Assembly: GCA_964396535.1 (NCBI GenBank)
Contig: CAYNFT010000081.1
Location: 1 to 9,571, forward strand
Direction: 5' to 3'
DNA from: CAYNFT01 sp964396535
GTDB taxonomy: Bacteria; Chloroflexota; Dehalococcoidia; Dehalococcoidales; UBA2162
Length of the DNA: 9,571 nucleotides
The notes beneath the pieces were generated by a model, which worked only from the letters and a program-made list of their open reading frames with translations, ran no database searches and had not been told where the DNA came from. Position numbers and translations under genes: made by a program. Positions 4,729 to 9,571 of this stretch are shown piece after piece. Positions within the stretch are counted from its first letter, which is position 1, and every line of letters begins with the position of its first letter.

Positions 4729-5349
4729 TCACTGGGCTTCTCTTAACATAGCCCAATTAGTAAGAGTGGTTTCGGGAACATTAGATTTATCGACTATTTT
4801 AAAGCCGAAGTGCTCATATAGTGAGGCATTTTGCTTATCAAGCGTCTCCAGATAGCACGGCAGAACTTCTTCATCGATCCTAGAAAGTATCGGCCTGAGC
4901 AGCTTACTTGCATATCCTTTACCCTGAAACTGGGGAGCTATGCCGATTGTTTGTAAGAACCAGTGTTTGAAAGGGGTTAAACGTTGGTGCACCGTGTCTA
5001 TATACTCGCCAAAGCGTCTCATTTTGGAGCCTCCATGCGTGCCAAGACCGAATATTACCAGTGGTGGAACAGAGCGTAGCAGTCTCCAGAATGTTACCGG
5101 GTAATTGGGAGACGGTATCCAAACAGCGACACCTTCTAGATGTGGGGATGTGGCATATACTTCACCATAGCTGATGCCGGTAAAAACGATGAAAGAGAGA
5201 AAATAATACGATATCTTCTCTCTTTCTACCTCGTTGGGGAAGTAGTATTGAAGAAGGGGGTAATTCCAGAATGCTCTAACCAGTACTTCGACAGCAGGTT
5301 TTGCATTGGACTTATTTAGTCGTATTAGACCTTTAATATCACTGCTCAT
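4729..5349 (-). CDS. GNAT-family N-acetyltransferase
   Basis: A 206-residue single-domain protein of the GCN5-related acetyltransferase fold, transferring an acetyl group from acetyl-CoA to an amine. Motif A, the acetyl-CoA pyrophosphate loop, is LQTIGIAPQFQGKGYASKLL (132-151), with the Q-x2-G-x-G signature at Q140, G143 and G145. Motif B follows as CYLETLDKQNASLYEHFGF (165-183), with Y178 in the position often used as general acid. The substrate cannot be predicted. No Shine-Dalgarno precedes ATG 5349. Instead a promoter (TTTTCA-17-TATACT) ends 6 nt upstream, so the message may be leaderless. Palindromes cover this promoter. The gene is divergent from the SCP2-ADH-AOR operon, about 260 bp away. 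Confidence 0.88.
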   Translation of the reverse strand: MSSDIKGLIRLNKSNAKPAVEVLVRAFWNYPLLQYYFPNEVEREKISYYFLSFIVFTGISYGEVYATSPHLEGVAVWIPSPNYPVTFWRLLRSVPPLVIFGLGTHGGSKMRRFGEYIDTVHQRLTPFKHWFLQTIGIAPQFQGKGYASKLLRPILSRIDEEVLPCYLETLDKQNASLYEHFGFKIVDKSNVPETTLTNWAMLREAQ

Positions 5350-5355
5350 AGTAAT

Positions 5356-5384
5356 AGTATATATAGAACTCGGAGTTCTGAAAA
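5356..5384 (-). promoter_or_regulatory. Promoter of the GNAT gene with an operator-like palindrome in the spacer
   Basis: On the minus strand, TTTTCA (5384-5379) and TATACT (5361-5356) are 17 nt apart, placing the transcript start at or within a base or two of ATG 5349. The perfect 15-bp palindrome AGAACTCGGAGTTCT (5365-5379) fills most of the spacer, so a bound dimer would block RNA polymerase. Confidence 0.5.
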
Positions 5385-5416
5385 GCGCTTTTCAAGCAAG
5401 TGTTACCTCGCTTGAA
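5365..5416. repeat. Three consecutive palindromes upstream of the GNAT gene
   Basis: AGAACTCGGAGTTCT (5365-5379) and TGAAAAGCGCTTTTCA (5379-5394) are both perfect and share one base. TTCAAGC (5391-5397) and GCTTGAA (5410-5416) form a third inverted repeat with a 12-nt gap. They have different sequences, so they are probably sites for different regulators or an overlapping RNA/DNA structure. Confidence 0.6.
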
Positions 5417-5518
5417 CAAAATGGACTTTTGTTACCAACGCCACACAATCTGCTAGAGGGTGCAGCGAGCGTGACAGAACGAGCTTTTATTACCACAGCC
5501 ACATTGTAGTTGGGGAGA

Positions 5519-5547
5519 GTATCAGTTTTGTGATACACTTCTGATAC
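5519..5547. promoter_or_regulatory. TGATAC operator-like half-sites before the SCP2-ADH-AOR operon
   Basis: GTATCAG (5519-5525), GTGATAC (5530-5536) and CTGATAC (5541-5547) are three copies of one hexamer, TGATAC. The first is inverted; the last two are direct and spaced 11 bp, one helical turn. They lie about 60 nt upstream of ATG 5609. No convincing -35/-10 pair could be placed around them. The remaining DNA between 5417 and 5599 shows nothing else recognisable. Confidence 0.45.
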
Positions 5548-5608
5548 AGACCAAAGGAAGTAACTGGTTTCATCTATTTTCAACGGTAAGAAAAGAAAGG
5601 TGGTGAAA

Positions 5609-6019
5609 ATGGCTGTCAAGTTTCTATCAGAAGAGTGGATAAAAGCTCTAATGCAGGAGCTTAATAAAAGTCAAGCCTATCGGGAAGCCGCCAGGAATTG
5701 GGAAGGCGATTTCTATTTCATTTTGGAACCGGAGGGTAGTGTCAAAGAGACGGTCATCTACTATATGGACTTGTGGCATGGCGAATGTCGCTCAGCTTGC
5801 GTCGTTACTGATGAGGAGGAGAAAAACCCCGAATTTCGAATCTCAGCACCCATAAGCAAATGGCGTCGGGTTATTGAGAAAAAGCTTGACCCTATTCAAG
5901 GTATGATAACCAGACAGCTCAAACTCAAGGGGAACCTGATGAAAATAATGAAAAACCCTAAGGCGGCTATGGAACTGGTAAACTGCTGCACCCTCGTCCC
6001 GACCGAATTCCCAGAATGA
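5609..6019 (+). CDS. SCP2-like sterol/lipid-carrier domain protein
   Basis: A 136-residue protein that is essentially one SCP2 (sterol carrier protein 2-like) domain, a fold with a hydrophobic tunnel binding lipids or acyl-CoAs. The diagnostic part is the C-terminal half: ISAPISKWRRVIEKKLDP (78-95), then QGMITRQLKLKGNLMKIMK (97-115). This corresponds to the family pattern of a Trp-containing helix, a DP turn and a G-(K/R)-(L/I)-(K/R)-(L/I)-(K/R)-G segment. ATG 5609 is preferred because AAGGTGG (5598-5604) sits just upstream; GTG at 5600 or 5603 overlaps the ribosome site. It is the first gene of an operon with the alcohol dehydrogenase 22 nt downstream. It could present a hydrophobic alcohol or aldehyde to the enzymes encoded behind it, which is inference from neighbourhood only. 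Confidence 0.75.
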   Translation: MAVKFLSEEWIKALMQELNKSQAYREAARNWEGDFYFILEPEGSVKETVIYYMDLWHGECRSACVVTDEEEKNPEFRISAPISKWRRVIEKKLDPIQGMITRQLKLKGNLMKIMKNPKAAMELVNCCTLVPTEFPE

Positions 6020-6041
6020 ATAAGGGGAAGGTAAAATTAAG

Positions 6042-7205
6042 ATGTGGTACTTTGTCAGTCCTGAAATCGTATACGGAGAGGACGCTTTATCATGCCTGGA
6101 TGAGCTTGAGGGAAGGCGGGCCTTCATCGTTACTGATAAGCAGGTAGTAAGCATCGGCTTTGCCGACCGGGTAAGGGAGCGCCTGTCTCAAGCTGGTATA
6201 GATTGCAATGTCTATGACAAGGTAGAATCAGAGCCTTCCATTGAGACTGTCAAGAAGGGGGCAGAAGCAGTCAGAATTTACGAACCAGACTGGATTGTGG
6301 GGTTGGGGGGAGGCTCGGTCATTGATGCCGCCAAGGCGATGTGGGTATTGTACGAAAGACCGGACATTGAACCAGAAGAGATAAATCCTTTTGCACCTTT
6401 GGGGTTACGTCAAAAAGCAAGACTGATTACTATTCCAACTACTTCGGGTACCGGTTCGGATAGCAACTGGGGGCTGGTTCTTACCGACACCTCTGAGCAG
6501 AGAAAGTTGGGGCTGGGTTGCCATGAAGCTCATGCTGACATTGCTATTGTCGACCCTATGTTTGTTATCGCAATGTCCCCACAACTTACCGCCGATACAG
6601 GCATGGATGCTTTGACTCATGCTATCGAAGGCTACACCAGTAACTGGAAAAACGACTTCTGCGATGGTCTGTGTCTAAAAGCAATCCAGCTCGTTTTCCA
6701 GTACCTTCCCCGGGCATATCACAATGGACAGGACGAAGAGGCTAGAGAAAAGATGCACAATGCAGCTTCAATTGCTGGGCTGGGCTTTGGCAATTCTATG
6801 GCTGGTCTGGCTCATAGCACCGGGCATTCTCTGGGAGCTGTATTCCACATACCCCATGGCAGAACCGTTGGCCTTTTTCTGCCCTACACCATTGAGTTTA
6901 CCACTACTGTCGCTGCTGACTATTATGCAGAAATAGCCCATTTGCTGAAACTGGAACACACAGAGGTAGAAAAGGCTGCTTTTAGTTTGGCCCAGGCAGT
7001 CAGGCAGTTAGCCCGGAATATTAATCAGCCACTAACCATCAAAGACCTGGGCATTTCACGCGATAGTTTTGAAAACTCTCTGCCAAAACTGGTATCAAAT
7101 GCTGATATGGATACCCAGACAGTTACGTCAGCCCGCATCCCAACCACTGAGGAATTTGAAAAGCTCTTTCGCTATGCCTACGATGGTAAAACTGTCGACT
7201 TCTAG
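6042..7205 (+). CDS. Iron-containing alcohol dehydrogenase (group III)
   Basis: A full-length 387-residue enzyme interconverting an alcohol and an aldehyde or ketone with NAD(P)H. The N-terminal nucleotide-binding half has GLGGGSVIDAAK (87-98), whose Gly-rich loop contacts the dinucleotide phosphates, and PTTSGTGSD (132-140). The C-terminal half carries the metal site. By alignment with E. coli FucO the ligands are D189, H193 (GMDALTHAIEGY), H258 and H272 (AHSTGHSLGAVFHIPHG), with H262 in the position of FucO His267. All ligands are present. AAGGGGAAGG (6022-6031) precedes ATG 6042. The gene lies between the SCP2 gene (22-nt gap) and the AOR gene (57-nt gap, no terminator), so it is co-transcribed. 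Pairing with AOR suggests that its aldehyde is channelled to or from the acid. The substrate cannot be read from sequence. Confidence 0.93.
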   Translation: MWYFVSPEIVYGEDALSCLDELEGRRAFIVTDKQVVSIGFADRVRERLSQAGIDCNVYDKVESEPSIETVKKGAEAVRIYEPDWIVGLGGGSVIDAAKAMWVLYERPDIEPEEINPFAPLGLRQKARLITIPTTSGTGSDSNWGLVLTDTSEQRKLGLGCHEAHADIAIVDPMFVIAMSPQLTADTGMDALTHAIEGYTSNWKNDFCDGLCLKAIQLVFQYLPRAYHNGQDEEAREKMHNAASIAGLGFGNSMAGLAHSTGHSLGAVFHIPHGRTVGLFLPYTIEFTTTVAADYYAEIAHLLKLEHTEVEKAAFSLAQAVRQLARNINQPLTIKDLGISRDSFENSLPKLVSNADMDTQTVTSARIPTTEEFEKLFRYAYDGKTVDF

Positions 7206-7262
7206 GCAGCAATTTTTTCAGGTACTACTTTGAAGATTGCATAGGAGGTAAGCACCGAGGTT

Positions 7263-9086
7263 ATGTTGACCGGATATATTGGCAGGTTATTACGAGTGGA
7301 TTTAAGCAACGGACAAATCACTGAAGAACCATTGAATGAAGATTACGCTCAGGCTTTTATTGGTGGCAGTGGACTTGCCAGTCGTTATATTTATAATATG
7401 GTTACTGAAAAAACAGATCCACTTGGTGCTGAAAATCCCCTGATATTCATCACCGGGCCTCTAACTGGTACTAATGCTCCGTGTTGCGGGCGATTTACTG
7501 TATGTGCCCGTTCGCCCCTTACTGGCTTCTGGGGAGAAGCTAATTCTGGAGGTATCTTCGGACCTACCCTCAAGTTCGCTGGCTATGATGGCATTATTGT
7601 CACTGGCAGTTCTCCTAAACCAGTTTACTTGGAGATAGTTGAAGGCAAAGCCAGGCTCAAGGATGCCTCCCGACTCTGGGGACAGGACTGTTATCAGACG
7701 CAGGCAACCATCAAAGAAGAAATACAAAAACCAAAGGCCAGCATTGCCTGCATCGGCATTGCCGGTGAGAAGAAATCGAAGATTGCTGCCATAATTAACG
7801 ACCAGGGTCGAGCTGCTGCTCGCACCGGATTGGGTGCTGTTATGGGCAGTAAGCAGCTAAAAGCCATCGCGGTTTCAGGTAATGCCAGACCCCGACTTGC
7901 TGCTGAAGATTCCTTTACCGAAGCTGTTCGTGAAGCTTATCATCTTCTTAAAAAAGATATGACCGCCCAGATGTTTCGTCTCGGCGGCACGGCTATCTAT
8001 ACTGATATCGGTATGATGTATGGCGATGTCCCGGTGCGTTACTATACTCAGGGAGATTTTGATGTCTCCAGTCTTACCGGCGGTGCTATGGAGGAGACCA
8101 TCCTCACTGATATTGTAGGCTGCTATCGCTGCCCTATCGCCTGCGGACGGAAGACAAAGCTGGATAAATATTCAGTGTATGAGGCTGATGGCCCCGAATA
8201 TGAAACTATCGCTTCCCTAGGTACGATGCTGCTAATAGATGACTTACCTGGTATCGCCTATGCTGGACATCTTTGTAACCGATACGGACTGGACACGATT
8301 AGCACCGGAACCACCATTGCCTTTGCTGTCTATCTTTTCGAAAAAGGAGTGCTCAAGCTAGCCGATACCGACGGTATAGAGCTGAAGTGGGGAGATACAG
8401 ACGCAGTTTTTAAGCTAATAGAAAAGATAGCTCGAAGAGAGGGTTTCGGTGATATTCTGGCTGATGGTTCCCTATCTCTGGCTAGACGGTATAAGGCGGA
8501 AGAATCAGCAGTTCATGTTAAAGGTCTGGAAGTGGCTATGCACGACCCACGGGCTTTTAGCGGCATGGCAATCTCCTATGCCACATCTCCCCGGGGAGGT
8601 TGTCATCTAAACAGTGATTTCTTCTTTATGGAAATGGGTGTCGAATTCCCTGAACTTGGTATTCTGGCTTCGCCGAGAGAGCAGTGGACAGAGTCCAGTA
8701 ACGAAAAGGCACAAATGGCAGCCTGCCATCAGGACTGGCGTAGTACTTACGATGCCCTGGTTCTGTGTAAATTCGCTAACCTGCCAGCTAGCCTCATCAC
8801 CAGACTTCTAAATAGTACAACAGGTTGGCAAACTACTCCTCAAGAATTACTCAAGAGTGGTGAGAGAATCTTTAACATGAAGCGATTGGTTAACCTTAAA
8901 TTTGGACTTAAGCCAGAAGATGACAGTCTACCCAGGCTATTACTTGAGCCATTACCGAACGGAGGCACCGCCGGTAATGTGCCCGATATAAAGCTTATGC
9001 TCGATGAGTACTACCGGTTCAGAGCCTGGGATAAGGCAACCGGCAAGCCAGCAAGCTGGAAACTTAAGGAGCTGGGGCTTGACTAA
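7263..9086 (+). CDS. Aldehyde:ferredoxin oxidoreductase (tungsten/molybdenum bis-pterin, AOR family)
   Basis: A complete 607-residue AOR-family enzyme, the usual size, oxidising aldehydes to carboxylates with ferredoxin, or reducing acids when ferredoxin is very low-potential. The N-terminal domain (1-210) holds the pterin-binding region, including GRFTVCARSPLTGFWGEANS (76-95) and FAGYDGIIVTG (105-115). The [4Fe-4S] ligands are C287, C290, C294 (CYRCPIAC) and C502 (DALVLC). The conserved GPEYETIASLG (310-320) and HDPRAFSGM...ATSPRGGCHL (427-449) segments complete the active site. Tungsten versus molybdenum cannot be told from sequence. ATG 7263 is the only start codon near AGGAGG (7243-7248), although that spacing (14 nt) is long. 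It is the last gene of the SCP2-ADH-AOR operon. No MoaD-like or cofactor gene lies nearby and no clear terminator follows. The nearby flavodoxin is a conceivable, unproven electron partner. Confidence 0.93.
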   Translation: MLTGYIGRLLRVDLSNGQITEEPLNEDYAQAFIGGSGLASRYIYNMVTEKTDPLGAENPLIFITGPLTGTNAPCCGRFTVCARSPLTGFWGEANSGGIFGPTLKFAGYDGIIVTGSSPKPVYLEIVEGKARLKDASRLWGQDCYQTQATIKEEIQKPKASIACIGIAGEKKSKIAAIINDQGRAAARTGLGAVMGSKQLKAIAVSGNARPRLAAEDSFTEAVREAYHLLKKDMTAQMFRLGGTAIYTDIGMMYGDVPVRYYTQGDFDVSSLTGGAMEETILTDIVGCYRCPIACGRKTKLDKYSVYEADGPEYETIASLGTMLLIDDLPGIAYAGHLCNRYGLDTISTGTTIAFAVYLFEKGVLKLADTDGIELKWGDTDAVFKLIEKIARREGFGDILADGSLSLARRYKAEESAVHVKGLEVAMHDPRAFSGMAISYATSPRGGCHLNSDFFFMEMGVEFPELGILASPREQWTESSNEKAQMAACHQDWRSTYDALVLCKFANLPASLITRLLNSTTGWQTTPQELLKSGERIFNMKRLVNLKFGLKPEDDSLPRLLLEPLPNGGTAGNVPDIKLMLDEYYRFRAWDKATGKPASWKLKELGLD

Positions 9087-9344
9087 GAATGCTCTCCGGC
9101 TCTCTTCGGGGTCTGTTATGAGCCATGCTAATGCGAATCCTCAACGTCAGTAATATCAGGGAGTCACCTACATTTATTGTGGAGTAAACACACTCGCTGC
9201 GTAAAAACTGGACTTCCTCCAGAGTCACAATCTGAGTAAATGTTACCCTAGCATACACCAACGGGCATTGTGCAAGTTACTAGACTTGTAACAATTCGGG
9301 GTTAGCGAAGTTGCCGGGGGTATTCTGGTAATAGCGTCACAAAG
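9087..9344. other. Convergent intergenic region with an imperfect hairpin at 9267-9295
   Basis: No gene is recognised. ATTGT(9267-9271)-G-CAAGT(9273-9277) pairs with ACTTG(9284-9288)-TA-ACAAT(9291-9295), ten pairs with an internal bulge and a 6-nt loop. It lies between the plus-strand AOR and the minus-strand gene that ends at 9345. No T-run follows on either strand, so it is at best a weak bidirectional terminator. A 65-codon minus-strand frame (9064-9261) has no ribosome site and overlaps the end of AOR. Confidence 0.4.
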
Positions 9345-9571
9345 TCAGCGTCTAGGTTCTTCAAAGACAACCTGGGATGCCATCTTTCTTCTCCTACTCC
9401 ACCGGTATCTTAGACGGCCAACAATTAATGGCATATCACAACTGAGTTTGTTTGTTCTACTGAATGGGAAAAGCCAGCGGCCTTTTTGAATGATATTCGT
9501 TCCTGCCGAAATATCCGGCTTGCCAAGCTCAACCTCTTCAACCAGTATGCCTGCATCCTTAGAAATAGAAG
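9345..9571 (-). CDS. C-terminal part of an unidentified protein (5' end outside the window)
   Basis: On the minus strand one frame is open from the right edge to TGA at 9347-9345, giving the last 75 residues. It begins SISKDAGILVEEVELGKPDI and continues with GRWLFPFSRTNKL, DMPLIVGRLRYRWSRRRK and EEPRR at the end. The pattern of an acidic strand (ILVEEVEL), then W-F-x2-x-R, and a basic tail, vaguely resembles the C-terminus of carbon-nitrogen hydrolases (nitrilase superfamily), but the catalytic part is not in the window and the resemblance is weak. The gene converges on the AOR operon. Coding is likely because composition and length are protein-like; the product is uncertain. Confidence 0.5.
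   Translation of the reverse strand, partial: SISKDAGILVEEVELGKPDISAGTNIIQKGRWLFPFSRTNKLSCDMPLIVGRLRYRWSRRRKMASQVVFEEPRR

Noticed and set aside
9064..9261. 65-codon minus-strand frame downstream of AOR
   Set aside because: It overlaps the end of the AOR gene, has no ribosome-binding site and shows no motif.

Overview
The window looks like part of an anaerobic bacterial chromosome. Its best-defined genes are a tungsten/molybdenum aldehyde:ferredoxin oxidoreductase (AOR), an iron-containing alcohol dehydrogenase, a flavodoxin, a lipoprotein with a normal bacterial lipobox, and Shine-Dalgarno-led genes with sigma-70-like promoters. The gene set and style recall Dehalococcoidia (Chloroflexota) or another AOR-rich anaerobe. 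That placement is an inference from gene content; there is no rRNA or other marker here.

Left part (1-2530). The likely tail of an upstream gene is followed by a hairpin. Then come a short-chain flavodoxin with a clear promoter and terminator, a multi-zinc-ribbon membrane protein carrying three tandem 18-residue repeats, and a 47-residue zinc-ribbon protein that is easily overlooked. A convergent lipoprotein gene lies on the minus strand. Three intergenic hairpins sharing a CGACA...TGTCG stem punctuate the plus-strand genes and look like one repeat family.

Middle part (2531-4728). This is the accessory-looking, AT-rich part. It opens with a 38-nt fragment matching the 3' half of a tRNA-Lys gene (minus strand). 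A 24-bp direct repeat begins inside that fragment and recurs 1215 bp away. Between the copies lie a helix-turn-helix/coiled-coil DNA-binding protein, a 46-residue protein, a good minus-strand promoter and a cluster of TACTTGC/GCAAGTA motifs. This resembles the end of an integrated element, or a small element with its own att-like repeats. No integrase or replication gene is present. Right of the second repeat, about 650 bp hold no convincing gene, followed by a structured stretch ending in a strong intrinsic terminator.

Right part (4729-9571). A minus-strand GNAT acetyltransferase has three adjacent palindromes at its promoter. A plus-strand operon encodes an SCP2-like lipid-carrier protein, an iron-containing alcohol dehydrogenase and an AOR, with intergenic gaps of 22 and 57 nt. 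Together these suggest alcohol to aldehyde to carboxylate conversion (or the reverse) on a hydrophobic substrate, coupled to NAD(P)H and ferredoxin. TGATAC half-sites precede the operon. A partial minus-strand gene runs off the right end.

No complete undescribed system is proven here. The best candidates for follow-up are the tRNA-fragment/direct-repeat element, the motif cluster beside it, and the SCP2-ADH-AOR module.
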